DNA of 64,000 bases from Cardinalis cardinalis (Eukaryota > Chordata > Aves > Passeriformes > Cardinalidae), in assembly GCA_014549065.1 (NCBI GenBank), contig JACDOX010000003.1, positions 14,387,877 through 14,451,876 on the forward strand, in the 5' to 3' direction. Position numbers and translations under genes: made by a program. The notes under the pieces are model-generated. The model worked only from the letters and a program-made list of their open reading frames with translations. It was not told where the DNA came from and ran no database searches. The first letter of the stretch is position 1. Every line of letters starts with the position of its first letter. This document shows positions 9,883 to 24,800 of this stretch, one piece after another.

Positions 9883-12800
9883 CTAAAAGATACAAAACAA
9901 TTGAGCAAGTTATTTCACCTTTATTCCATTTATACATGGACAAGTTTGCAAGATGATATTGTCAAGGATATCTCCAGGGTTCAGATATAAAACCAATACA
10001 CTAAGACACAGCTTAAACTCTACTGAACAACTACATTCAATAAAAACATGATCACGTAATGTATTTACAAAACAAACTAAAAATGCTTTCCTTGAACTTT
10101 CACTGGAGTATGAAAATGTAAATGAACAGTAAGTTCCTCAAGATAGGGTGCAGTCCAATATTCTTCAAGTTCTGCTCCTTTAATTTTAAAAGAATTCAAG
10201 TCATGCTCAAATAAACATATGACTTTGATTAACCTAGCCATTTGTCATTTGAGACACTTACACATACTCACATACACATCCTTTNTAAATATGGGGTGGT
10301 GTAAGGAGTGGATAGAAAACCACACCTCTGTGAACCTCTGCTCACAGCCAGGGAGGAATCAAAATCTACTCTTATTGTGTGCCAGGTAAAGAGGTCTTTG
10401 AGAAGGAGGCTGATTATGCAAATGCCAAGACAAAACTGGTTCAGTTTCAAGTGTCTCGTGCAGAAGCTTTCCTGCTAATGGGACTTTGACTATTTGGTTA
10501 CTAACTATGATGGCCGAGGGAAAGAAAAAGGAATGAAGGAACGAAAGAATTGTCTTCCTTCCTTTTTATCCATGACATCTTCAGTCAAAGGACAGGAAAT
10601 AAGTATCAGACACAGAGCTTACAAGGAAGTGATATTTCAGGCATTATAGGCTACTGTAGAACACCTGAAGTTGCAAGAAGGATCACTCTACCCAGACATT
10701 CTATTTAACAATTTAGCAGGCCCCAAAAAGGATCACCTATTAAGAGATTAGAGTGACTTTATAACAACAGTATATTTACAAATTAAAGTCTCCATAATGA
10801 AGTGGAGAGCATGATGAAGTACCCCAAAAGTGAAAAACGATCTCAACACCTTTTGGCTGGTAAAGACAAGAAGTGAAAAATTGCCTTATTTAAATGAAGC
10901 TCTGAAGCAGCTTAGAGGAGAGAAATCAGGACTGAATAAGGGCTGGTAATGTGTGCACAGCAGCACTGCTGCCTGAAGAGTCTGATCTATGGTGCACACA
11001 CACTTAGGATAANGCACCCGTGTATTCTGGAAGCAGCAGCATTTTTCCACCAGGTAATTTTTTAAAAGCTACGCACCACAACAGCTCAGGATTACCAGCT
11101 GCTCATAACAGAAGTTCAGACTAAATGAATATATTAGTTCAGAATACATGACGATGAAGTCTCAGTGCAGACTGACCCTGACCAGCAGACTGAAGTGCAG
11201 CACCCCCAAAGCCCCAGCCCAGCCCAGCTCAGGAGCCGTACCATGTCGACCAGGGCCACGTAGAGGAACATGCCGGCGGTGATGGCGAAGATCCAGAGGG
11301 TGATGTTGTTGGCGTACTGGCCCACGGCCGTGCCGATCAGCATGCCGATGTAGGCCATCATGGCCGACAGCAGGTTGTACACGATGGCCTGCTTCACCGT
11401 CATCCCCGCCTTCAGCAGCACCGCAAAGTCACCTGCGGGGACAGCACGGGCTGTCAGTGCCGCTGCCAGCAACCCAGACACCCCTCACCAGAGAGTGCTG
11501 CTGCTGCTGCTGCTGCTGCTGCTGCAGGGGCTCATGGGCACCCTGAGCCACAGGAACTGACCCCCTTGGAGAGCTGTACTCAGGCACAGCCATCCCTTGG
11601 GTAACTATGACTGAAAGGTGCCTGCTCATCCTGCTGATTGTCAGAACAGGCAGCAGTGATTAACTGTGAAGGGTGAATGGAGGAGTCTAGGTCTGCTCTT
11701 CCCACAGAGAACACACCCATGCGCACACACTCAGAAGTTCTCCACAGCACATAAAACCAGAGGCTTAGTTAGGATCAATACCTGTGAAAATTCCTCTTAG
11801 CTATACACACCTCATAATGCAAATCCAGGAAGAGGATAATGAGGCATTTGTTCCCACAGAAGATGACAATGAATTTGAATTTGAGCACTAGGAAGAGTTA
11901 CATTCACAAAGAATGACTTCACATCCACCCTGAATCTGGGTAAAGGCACACCAGGGTAATGTGTTTTATTCTGAATTCAGGACAGCTCTGCTAATTTAGG
12001 TGCTAAAAGAAGATATTCTATAAAAATCTAGACTTCAGTCTTGTAATCAGCTCTAATAATTTTACTTCATTCAAACTGAATTCTTGTGATCATGAGAAGT
12101 GCAAGATGATGTACAGACATCAGNACAATTAATGTAATATTCTTATACCCATGCCTGAAATTATCTGCCTAATCTAGAATCAAGAATTAGAATCAAAACA
12201 TATTAAAAAAAAAAAGGCGTAAACTACTCACCCCTTATACAAGGTTCATTTCATCATGCTATGCTGTCAAGTTCTAAGCATTGTAATATACATTGCAATC
12301 CTTTATCTATTGCAGCAGCTTCACTTAACTAATGATNGTACAGCACAGGTCAACCCATGAACACCTGCTCTATTATTTCCCCNCTATGCACACGATTTAC
12401 CTGTAGCTCAGGAACTGCCTATATAAAATGCTCTCCCTCATCACCTCTAAGGTTTTAGAAGTGCTTGTTTTACCTCACTTTTAATCACTCAGACCCAGCA
12501 GCTCTTCAAGTGAGCAAGCTGTGAGTACAGACATAGGTCAGTCTAGCACAACTTCACATCAGTGGAAAACCAGAAAATTCCTCCTCTCTCTNGCTGCTCT
12601 TTTTAAACTCTCAGAGTGCAGTAAATTTTCATGCAAGGTGAAAACAACAGGTCTCACCATGGTTAGCTACCTCCAGAAGAAATGCTTCAATTAGGGGGGA
12701 AGAATCAATGGCACTGGCAACAGTGCCTACAGGCTTTACCCTAAATGGCCACACCTGCTGAACTTGGCCACAGTTGGAACAAAGCCTCTTCTGAAGATCC

Positions 12801-15800
12801 CCNCATGGAATTTTACTTATGTAACTTAACTTTGTGTAAGAAGACAGCGACACACAGAGTAGTGTGAAACTCTATAAAATGCAGAGCTATGTAAAATGTA
12901 TGCTCCTAAGAACATTTTTAAAACTCAAAAAGCTTTACAGAAGTGCTGCAACTAGACANTATCAACATAATCCTGTAGCAGTATCTACTCTGAAGCAATA
13001 TTCCTCCCTCACCCTCTGAAGTTCTGGTCACCTCTGCAGCTTCTGCAATGCACTGAGCTTATCACAGTATTACAACAGCTTTTAGATAAGGATTTTGTAC
13101 AGATGGAGCACATTTTCTACACTTAGTTACCTAATTCATGGGGAAGCTCGTGACAAAATACTGCTATAGATGTACTAATCCCCCCTGTCAGTCCAGCACT
13201 AAAAGCTGCTCCTAGAAAAAAAAAAGGGAAAAAAAAATTAAAATTATATTTCACTATTTTCAGGTCAGAAAAATCAATTGACTTTGCAGAGCTGACACCT
13301 TTCTTTTAGAATGCACACTAGTATTCTTCATTATGTCTGTGTCCTGTCTGTATACAAATGGGAAATACTGGAAGCACCCTGGATGTGCATTACCACTGCA
13401 GGCTTTATTACTCATTTATCTGAAAGACAAACCCTGGAGAGGAGAACACAACTGGCCAAAAGTGAGACATAAAGGCAACAAGCCAATAAATAACACCACT
13501 TTTAGGANCTCTCCAGTACATGAGGGCAGTTAGAAATGTACATGAGCAAGAGTCTGTCTCTCTCCTTTNCAGCTTGGAAATCCAAACTAATATTTAAACC
13601 ATAACCTCTCTAGCTCCTTTCTACTTATTTTCAGAGAACATTTCAGCAATATTAGTAAACCCGATCTAGAAAATAATACGAGTAAAAACATTGCCATAAA
13701 TATCTTTCAGTACTTTTGCATAAGCTCATTGAATTCAGTCAACTTTAATGTCATACCTTAAATAATTCTGAGATGAGAAACCTGGTATTAAATTTCTGTA
13801 CTGTAGCAGAGAAAAGCACAAAAAGAGCCTGCAGTGAGCAGTCTAAACAGGCAGCATAAAGCAGAAAGAAAACACAATCTGAAGACAGGGAATTTAACTT
13901 TCCTTGGGATTCTTCATAGCTTGACACATTAAAAAGATGAGCATGCTTTTCTAAAATCTACATTTTACCACAAATTCAGCTGTNTGGGCTTGACCCAGAA
14001 ATATTCAGAAATGGAGTTTCAATACTGTGAAGTTCTCAACAGAAGGCGTGACAATTGTTCTTGGCCTTAAAAGCCATTGTCTAAATGTCTTACCTGTTTT
14101 ATGTGAAATTGAAGCAACAAGTGAATTTTTAAGGAGTTTAGTTTCTTTAGAAGTTATGAGAAAGAAGTGGAGGAACTATAGTAGAGTCTGTTGTTAACTA
14201 GAGACCCTGACAAATGCTTATCCCCCATCCTTCAAAATGGATGTGTTCCTTCTGCCATTAGTTCAGAACCCTGCATACCTTTACTCTTAAGCAGCTACCT
14301 TAGTAAAAAATCAAAAGTGTGCATTTCAATCCTCTCACCATTATCCTGACTTGTATATCCAAATTAATACACTTTACAATTCAAATCACATTTAGAACAT
14401 TGTGTGACTCCAAGTTGATTTAATAAATCTAATAAAATCTGTTTGGTATTTCCCATTTCTTCTGCACTTGGCTAGAAATAAATCTATACTAACTGTGAGC
14501 CAAAATAATATTTTGCTTAAATAAAAATTATATTATCCTAAGTAATACTTTTAAAATATTATTTCTGTAACCTGACTCAGTGTATTTTTATTTGCAAGTA
14601 CTGTGTAATTCTATGTATTAAAAATAATATAAATAGTATTACTATTATTGTTAGTAAATATCATTCTAAATAAGGCTGAAAGGCATTTATTTATAATTCT
14701 AAGGCAACTGAGACCCGAATAAGAAAGGTGGGTTGCTGTGCTCCATAAATCCCAAGGTTTGCATGCACCAGTCTCTCCTTGGAACAGACTGTGATTGTCA
14801 CTGCTACTGATACACTAATTTTAGTGCAAATAGCACAGAATATTAACAAAAGGTTCAACTATTACAATTGACAGCCTTTTTATTTCTGCTCTGCAGGAGA
14901 CTGAACAATGGCAGTAACCACAGGTGCTAACTGGAAGCCTTACCTGTGATCACTGATAAATCAAATACTAGCAGAGTTACTAAAGGTAAGGAGAAACTGT
15001 TGAAGGAATACTCAGTGCTTTTGCTTACCGATTGCTAAGCCATCACTAAAGTTGTGAATGCCATCTCCCATAATTACCATCCAAGCAATATTAGCTATCC
15101 CAGTATCTTTCAGGTCTTTTCCAGAATGACAGTGGCCATGGGAATGATGGGAATGTTTGTGATGCCAGTGGTGACTGTGTTTTCTAGCTATCATTTTATC
15201 TTCTCCATGGCTGTCATACTCGGAATCGTGCAGCTCGTGCTCTTGGGCGCCGTGGGCGACGTCGTTGTGAGAGTGGCGCAGGTTGTTCTCCTCTTCTGCA
15301 GACAGGTAGTTCTTGGCAGGGGGCTCCAGCTGCCCGTCCAAGTCAGTCAGTTCAGTTTCATTCAGTCGGTCTTCAGACAAAACTGAGTCGTCTGCTCCTG
15401 CGTCCAGTCAGTTGGGAGAGACACTGAGTTAACTCCTGTTTAACCAGCAACCACTGCACCCCGACCTAAGGGTTAACTGCTCTGGGAAAGCAAAGCAAGC
15501 ATTTTACACATCCCAGTCTAGCAACTTTGTTGTCAGCATTCAATCTAAGAATCTAAGAAAACTAAGTCTGTCATTGAGACATTTTTTCACAAATGTGCAT
15601 GTACAATCTATAAAATTCTCCACTACAAGGCAGCAGCACTGCATCCACAGCACTCGAAGCCAGTTTTAATTTTGCTACTGACAAAGTTTATGGTTCAACA
15701 CTGGCAAAGCAGAGTTGCCAGAATGATGATAATGTCTTAGAGCTGTAGATGGGATCTGAATGGTTAAGGGAACCCCATCTGGCTCTGTCTGCATGTGCCC

Positions 15801-18800
15801 ATAGAGGTCACAGCTCAGCCTCCACTGTCATGCAGACATTTCAAATATATGTTCCAATCCCTGCACTGCTGAAAACTTTCCCTGTTCTGTGTCAGTGCCC
15901 CAAAGCCCATTTGAGATTGTTTGCATGGAGAAGGCTGCAGTCCTAATCCTCTCTTCTACAAACCAATCAAATTAAATAAACCTAATTTGTGCAAATGCAA
16001 ATTTGTATAGGTTCTTCATCAACAAATTAATTCTGCAGCCATGCAGGCAACAGAATCGGAAGGTTATGAAGCAAAGCCTTTGCCCTTCTCTCCCCCTGTG
16101 AGAAGGGGTCAATAGAGCATTTCTTCTGGGTACACAAGAATGAGCACCCACACGCTGTCATGAAGGAACAGTGTGCAAAAGTTGTTTTGGATACTTGAGG
16201 AGTATTCAGGATACTTGGCTATACTTGTGGAAAGAAACAGATTTTGTTTATCTGTAACTGGTCAGATGATTGTATCTTCAAAGTGGAAGATATCCCCATT
16301 CATTGTGTGGGTGTTCATTTTTGATCTAATTTTTGCCAGGGCTGAGCTAGTCAGTAACAGCTTAACCAAAACAACATTAAAACTCTGAAAACAAACAAAC
16401 AAGCAAGCAAGCAAGCAAACAAAAAAACAAACTCCCAAAGATCCACAGCCACCCAAAACATGACTGCTTCAGAAGTCTGAGAACCATCTCTATGGCATAT
16501 TAGGAAATGTTCAGAGTGCTCTCAGACCTAAAGAAAACAAAATAAAAATGATTTAATAGGGAAAAGCCTATTAAGTCTTATTAACAATGATTTGCATAAT
16601 AGCAGCAAAACTGTACAAGAGGTTACATGCTACACACCATGCCCCAGTAACCTGCTCCTACTTTGGATCTCCCAGTCAGAGAATTCTGACAGTAACTGCC
16701 TACCTGCAAGGGGTTTCAGCTGAAGCCAGTCAGCATCTGGTCTGTTATTTAATTTGTGATCAGAAAGTTTCCTTCCAATTGGTGATTCTTCAGGCTGGGN
16801 TTTTTTGCACCATTTCTGCTTACTCTGCAACAGAAAGCAGGTAACATCTGGTTTGTGACAGGACATTGATGGAAATAACAGGAACAGAAATGCTGTCCAA
16901 AAATCTCCTAAATAGATCAAGCTACTCTCTCTAACCATGTATGACAGAAATATGTTACTTCAGAATATTGATCTTTATAAGGCTCAGCAACAATCCCTAT
17001 TCCAGTGGGAGTTCTTAGCTACTTACCATGGAATCTCACTCCCAAACTCTTACATAGAGATGTATTTCACTTCAGTAAGAGGGGATATTCTGACAAGGAT
17101 TGCCCTGATAGCTCAGAAATACTTCCACGCTTTTTCCATTTCTAATAGAAACACTTCTATTAGATTTGTTCAAGAAAGCAAACTTGCAGCAAGAACAGCT
17201 CCTCTAATTTGTTCAACTTTATTTTTTTGTTTTATATTCCTGTAACTTCCTTATACTTCCCTTTAAAAAAGCAGCAAGCTTTTCTCTATGTGCAGCCCAT
17301 AGAGCAGGTCCCAAGGATCCCAGAGCAGCCTAGGGGATTTAATTATTTAATTAATCTCAGAGAACATATGCACAATGAAACAGTTTTCATCCTTTTATCA
17401 GAATATCTAAGAAATTCTTCCTCCAACACAGAAAATCTTCTGCTGCCTGTCCAGCTCAGACAGCAAGTCTGACATGAAAATGGAGAAGCTGAAAAGTTTT
17501 CACAGTCATTTTGGGAGAAGCAAGTTGGAATTTCACCAAAATAATTTTCTCCTCAAAGCTGAATGACAAAGGTAAAGGCTAAAACGGAACTTTCATCCAC
17601 ACTCACACTCCCCATAGTACTNGCTCTCCTTTTATACCCCTACCATAAATACAGAGTGCTCCCAGCACTAAAAATCCAATCATTTTTTGAGAAACAAGTA
17701 AAAATTTGACCGGCAATTACAGAAAGCNGGTCTGAAAATTGTAGCATTTTTCTAATGTGGAGAACCTGGATACCTCTGTTACACTGGCATTGTTAGGTAA
17801 GAGCATCCTGCTACATTTCTTGTCAATTGTCTGACAATTGCTGGCTCTATAACCAGATCTTTCNTACATAATGCTTTCTCCTGTTTTTGCAAAAAAACCC
17901 AGGAAGCTTTAGATGCAGCTTCCTCCATCAGATTTCGACACTGTTTTCCCAAGTTCCCTTGTTGAGAAAAGCAACTTCTTTAGGAAAGGGATCCCTCACA
18001 TAACATCAGACAGAACACAGCAGCAGCATTTGTTCACAGAGCAAACAGAATTCCTCAGCACTCACAAGGCAGCTTTAGGGAACGCAAACAATTTCAGCAC
18101 CTACCTTTTGTTTATTGTAATGTTTGTACATTCTTATACAGTGCTCAATGATGAAGAGAACATAAATGCCTCCAAGTGCCAAGAGCCCTTTGAGCACGGG
18201 GTCATTTTCCTCCAGGAAGCCCTCGGCGTGCACAGCGTGCGCGTGGCTGTGCCGGTGCGAGTGCCTGTGCTCGTGCACGTGCCCTTGGCCATGGTGGTGG
18301 CTGTGGTTGTGGCCTCCGTGGGACTGGTGGGAGAGACAACAGTGACACCACTGGGGCAGCCATGANACTGAAGTGGCACTGGGCCAGAAGAAACAACAGA
18401 AATCCCCACCCTTTTTTGCTTTTTCTTCATGCTAACACATTTTGCCACATAAGTTTTTCAATAGATTATTCATTACCCTAATGAGTAAAAAAATTCCTCT
18501 GGGAATTTTTTTTTTTTGAGGGGGTAGATAATGCAGCNTCAGCTTTTNTCTCACAATGCTGAAGATGAGACTAACACTCNGAAACATCACAAGGAATTAC
18601 GACCATTCTTACACTCCCACTAGCAACCAAGCCTTATGACTTTTTAAACTGTTACAGTCAGTTACAGCCTAAATTCTAAACTGAAATATGAACTTAAAAA
18701 AACTCCTAAAACCATGACCAAAAACACGTATTAGAATTATACAAAGAAAACATGTAAATATTAGTCTTTGTGCTAAACAACTGAGGTAATAAAATGTTTA

Positions 18801-21800
18801 GAAAACACTTCCCCTTTTAAGAATTACAGTATACCATCATGAATTAAAAGCTGCTCACCTTCCTTGGGCAATTGCTTGATTCAGTACATGAGTGGTTACT
18901 TTCTCCCTCAAATATAGCAAGCAGGTAGGTTAATCCCCAGGAAATACTTTTAGGTACTGATACAGAGCTATCAGTAAACAAGAGACAGCAATACTGCTAA
19001 TTTTAAAATACTCTTCTTGGGCTCCTGGGTGTTTTACAATAGTGTGACATCAGTTCAACAATGAATATGCAACTACTTTTCCCCACCTTTTGTTTAGAGA
19101 AACACATTTTTTTCCTTCTTGTCAGCAGAAAGTCTCCAAAAGTGTTTGTGTCCCTCACAGTCAAGTCAATCTACAGGTGCATCAGTGAACCTTTCTTTAT
19201 TGACACTATCAAACAATTCCATGAAAATTCTAGACTGATTTACAATTAAGAATAAAAGGTGAGGAGACCATACTTACATGTGGCAAGAGATGGAGCAGTG
19301 CATCTCCACTCATTGTTCCTACAGCCAGAGCTACCAAGAAAGTTAGAAGAAATTTGAAGCACCATTGGTTAATGATGGGAACCAAGATCACACCTAGCAA
19401 GGAAAGCAGGCTAATGACGGTGATAGAGATGATACCACAAAACCAGGCTGTGGGAAGAAATGAACACAGAGAGGTTATCAGAACAACACCTGGAAAACTT
19501 TTAAGCCTGATTAATGACTTTCAACTATCTCTTAAGAAGGTGACTTTCCTTTAACCTACGTTGTGTGATTGTTCATTGAAAAGGTGCTGAAAAATATAAA
19601 GGCAGTACTGAAGTCCACAGCAAACCAGAACTACACAGGCTTATTCACAGCACAGTATAATATAGCAAGACATCAGAAGACAATTAGCTAGAAAGAGCCC
19701 AGCAATTCTTCCTGACTGTTAATTCCAGGCTTAGCTTTGCAGCCCTTCATGAAACTAAAACCAAAAGGTTTCACACTGGGACAAAGCCATCTCTGCTACT
19801 TAACTTACAAGGGCTCTACAAGCACTAAGGTGTATGTAACAGTTGTTTTTAATATGGTTCTGATACAAAATTTTTCTGGATTCTGTATTTCTCCCCATTT
19901 GGAATCACACGTTTAGTTTGGCACTATTTATTTCACCTAGTGCTTTGAAACATACACCTTTATTCATGAGAGGACTCAACCTTTGGCAGAGGAACTCTAA
20001 AATAGAATGCTACAATGAGCTTGAACAGCTGAAAGCAACTTGCTACCATCAAATAGCAGCATTTATTTTTTTTTGAGAATCTTTACTGCTGCCACTAGAA
20101 AAAGAAGTGATAATGGGATGTGGTACACCCAACATATTCCTGTTAATGAGGGAAGATGTGAAAATTTCTACATAACATTGAAAAGAAGGAATTACAGAAG
20201 AAACATCCTATAAACAAAGAAACATGGCTCTTTCAGTCAGCATCTCACTCTAATAAGGTATTTTCTTTAAGTTTTAGTACAGAGGCTCTGATTTTCTTCC
20301 ACAGGGTTTTTCCTAGTTCCATTTTTAATCAAAAATGTATGTCTACCACATTTTGCCAACTTTAAAGTAAGTTACAGCTCATGACTCAGAATCCCTAACA
20401 TTTCCACATTTCAGAGTACAATCTGACTTTCTTTGTGAGGGTCCACAAGTAAGGGAAAACATCCTGGAAAATGGGGCAGGGTTTGTGTGAGAGAAGAGAA
20501 GAGGAACAAGTGTGTTGTAGCTGCTCAGTGTCAACATGAGGGTGAAACACCCCAAGAATTCTGCCTGTACCTAACCTACTATGGAGCAGATTTATATGAC
20601 TTTGCCAACACAAGTGTGGCTGCTGCAGGCTCGGTCTGGTTCAACACCAAAGCTCACAACATCTGCTGCTTTAAATTTTATTTTGAGATATTCATTCTTA
20701 CTAAGTCTGTGGCTGTCATTCCACAACACTGCATAAAAGGAAACAATCCAGCTGAAATGCTAGGGGTACAAGACCACATCCACTGGGAGAAAATGACTGG
20801 AAAAAGCTTTAGCCAGTATGAGGTGTGCACTGACAGACATGGGTACTGAGACCATAGGAAAAGAGAGTTGGTGGTAAGGCAAAGTCTGCTGTCAGATGAG
20901 GAACTGAAAAACTGAGGCTGGAAAACAGGAATACGAAAGTAGGTCTAAAGTTGAAGCAGGACCATAATGACCAAAATACTGCCACAGGTCCCCAGAGTGA
21001 TGCCCAGGGCACTTCAGCCACATACCCTGGACTGGCAGGCTGTGCTGAAAACCCAGCATACATGGAGCTGTCCCTCAGTGCTCAATCAAGCACACGTGCG
21101 CAAGCAGCCCAGACAAAAATGACACAGCCTTTGGGCAGGACACTGCCCCAAGGCGGGCACACTGGTGCTCAGTGCCAGGGTGGATGATCAACAGCCTTAC
21201 ATGGAGAAAAATGGAAAGGCTGAAGTTTCATCTATCACAGCAGGGTTGGCAGATGCACCTCTGAGGGGCTGGAATACTCCTGTGGATGATACAGGACCTA
21301 AAGATGGCATCATGATTAAGGAAAGGCACAGGGGATTAGAACATGGAATCTGCACCCCTCTCAGATTGAGCCCCAGGGAGCACTGGCATCTGCACAGGCA
21401 GCATTACAGCTTGGACTGATCTGAGACTTCTCATCAACAGCTCTAAGCCATCTCCAGCTCTGAACTGAATGCTCCCTGTTTACTTGTGTGACTTCTACTG
21501 GCTTCATTCAGTAGCAGGGAGTGCCTTTCCTTTTCAGTTGTTTAGGGGCCTCAGTGGTGACAATGTCCTCTCTTCCAGCAGCTACACNGTGAAAGCTCAG
21601 TTCTATGGATAAGCCCCTGAAAATTCTCCATTAGAAGATGTCACAGAACTATCTGTAAGTTACAGGAAGAAACCCACCATGGCTTCATAAGTTTTTGGCC
21701 ATCAGTTGATTAAATTATCTTGCTTAGAAAACCACAGTTAACAGAGGTAATGGAAACCTCACAGGCTGGTATCAATGAACAGAAGCAACACTGGTCTGAT

Positions 21801-24800
21801 AAGATTGATNGAAAGCTTTAACTAAAACTAAAGTAAACCACAGAAAGCTCATGTTTAAAAGTGACTGTATCCTCCTAACTTTGGTGAATACTTCTATCTA
21901 AAATGTTTATATTAGCTTAGGTGGGCACAAGCTTTCATTTCAGTACAGTCCTACAACCTACAGGTTAAGTTACTCTATGACTGACATTTGCCCTACACCT
22001 CCCACAGTCCCCACATTCCAATAAGGACTTGTTATTTTTTGATTCACTTCCTTACATAAGAAGGAACAATTATTATTATAACAGCTGAAATCTTGCTGTA
22101 ATTAATACAAGAGAATACAGGAAATTGTTATGAAGAATGATTTATCATTATCTAATCAAGCTGACTTGTTCTGCAGTTTACTGTTTGAGAGCCAAATCAA
22201 TGAGTTAGAACCCAAATTTTTACAGCTAACTGGCAAAAGTGTTATTTATACTCAAGGTATCAAATGCCATAAAACATGTTAAATATTCACAATTAAGCTT
22301 CACTAATTTTGCAGATTAAGTCTCTTAAAATGTTAAAGGTTCTCAAGCTGAGTTATTAATGAACTCCCTTTCTCATTACAGAAAAATAAAATGCAATCTT
22401 TTAAAAAGAAGCACTCATCTGTATAAGCTTCCTAATTAAACTGGTCCAAAGCATGTGCAACATGACAGTTTTGTATAGGGTTTCAACATTTTAATTGGCA
22501 GAAAATGCTTAGAGTTGCTCTAGCAATGCTCTTGGTAATTAGGCAGGGGTCAGTTCTTACTACCCTGAGACCACAGCACAAAGCAATTTGCTGTCATACA
22601 AAACACCCACTGTACCTGCTCTACAGCAATCTCTGAGCAGCTAACAAGACAGCAGATGTGTCACTAGAGGAGATTTATCTATAAGAAGTTAATTATTTCA
22701 ATGACTCTGCAATTGGTAAGAAAGATTACCAGCAATGCAGTCTTCCCAGCAGTTATTAACATCTATGAGAATGTAGTTATTTCAAGCTTTATTTCTAATG
22801 ATGCTAATATGCACCTATGTACTAATCAATCCTCACTTTACCAATACTTTCATTTTCAAAATACAGACATTATATCCAAGATTTTTTAGATTTTTAATAT
22901 TTTAATGCAACTAAACATCAACAGTTCCCTTATAATTAATGAAAGATAGCAGAGGCAGACCTATTTGAAAAATACATTCAGTTATGAAATAACAACAGTG
23001 GATTCTACCCTTAAAGTAACTGCTTTAACAGTAATAAAAATATTTTAACTTAGAACTGTGGTGATGACATAAGAAGCCTACTCAGTTTTACTCAAGGTAC
23101 ACACAAAAAAAATAAAACTGGCATCAGAAGATTTTGATTGAACATTTCTCATGTGCTTAGAGAGAAANAGTCAGAAAAGGGAAGTACCAGAAATGACAAT
23201 TTAAATACTCTTGCACTTGCTTATGCCTATTTTTTAAGTTCACCAAAAATTATGCATGTCAATTCTACAGCCCTGTATCACTGCTAAAATATAAAAATAG
23301 TAAGACCTAAAGTCTCATTTCCCAGTGAATGAACAGTGATGANAGTGTTGTTCTCTATTCCTGAATTAACAGGTCCTGGTCAAATTTCTTAAGAAATTTA
23401 GTGCCAAAGTACACTGCAACTTTCCAACTTTGAGATAAACATATGCACCACCTCAGTCCCACTAAGAGAAAAAAGACACCTACCTGATGCACCTGTTTTA
23501 TCTTTATTCTCAATTGATGCATTTTTATTTCTTGCAAGATCTTCCAGCTCATCATAATGTACAATACACAGCCTTCTCTCAATCTGGTAGAGCAAAGCAG
23601 GACAGATGTACACGAAGAGCTCAGGAGATATTAGGGAGCTGGCTTCCAGACCATAGTACCGNAGCAGCTGTGTAGCATTTAAGCACTGCAAGCAAATTGT
23701 ACAAACAAATTAAATATAAAAGCATCTATTTTCANGTATGGAAAATGCAGGACATTATTTGAGAACACAAAGCAGAAACTTTGGTCTAAATGTTCTCCCA
23801 GTGCTAAAACATGTCTTAAACTGATTTAAGTGGTTTATGAGAGAAAGAAACAGTAAAAATATCTGCACCGNACACTCGAGTCTCCCAACACCTACATAAC
23901 TTTTGATAAATGTCACTGAAAAGCTGTTTCCATATTCTTTACACAGTACAGGCAATGAAGAAAAAGCAACAGGTGAAGAGTGGAAAAATGTAAATCCAAA
24001 ATTNGTTTTTAAACACTTCTGTTTGCCTACCAACCTTCTGTGTTTTGAGTTTCACTTTTTAATACAGTTTGAGACCTTGAACTCAGCACTCCCTCCATCC
24101 TTCTAGNTTAAAATTATGACTTTACAAGGTCCTGCATCTGTAGTTAACTGTGAGGGGAAGGGATTTATGGTGCTGGCAGAACTAATGGATGCTGAAGGNC
24201 AAAAGAGAAGAGCTTTCACCAAGCACAGTGCTACTGAAGCTACAGCAGCAATTGCTTCTTAATCTCTCAGGACAAAGATATCAGAAGTGTGCTGAAAAGA
24301 TGCAGGAATTTTAGGAAAGAGTGTCCGTGCAATTTTCAAAANTGTTAGTGATCTCAGATTCAGAAAGAAGCCCAAGAAAGGTGTGTGTGGTGGTAGTATT
24401 CTGGAATATTGGGAAGGGGAAAAGCTTCAGCTTTCTGAGATACCCTGTAAGCAGAGTATCTCAGAAAGCTTTACAGATCAAACTCATACACTGTATTACA
24501 CTATGGTCCCAAACATGCCTCTCTGTTTTTTGCGGGTATGCACCTTCAGTTATTATGTGACAGCACGGAAAGTCAACTTACCAGCTCTCCATGTCACACT
24601 CACCTCCTCATGCTTGTGCTCATCCTCACTGTGATCCTTGTGCCCACGTGCGGCAGGGAGGGCGTGTTTCCTCACNCTGATCTGCTTGTGCGAGGCCTCT
24701 CGCTTGCTGGTGTGGCGGTGCCCGGTGGCGCTGCCCACGCTGCCGTCCTGGTGGCCGTGGCCGGCGGAGCGGTCACCGCCGTGCTCGTGGTGGTGCACGT

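Noticed and set aside
14500..14575. AT-rich inverted repeat around AAATAATATTTT
   Set aside because: It is composed only of A and T in an extremely AT-rich stretch, so it is expected by chance.
17913..18365. 150-codon plus-strand frame
   Set aside because: It is antisense to ZIP10 exon 5 and its flanks; the Val-rich part mirrors His codons.
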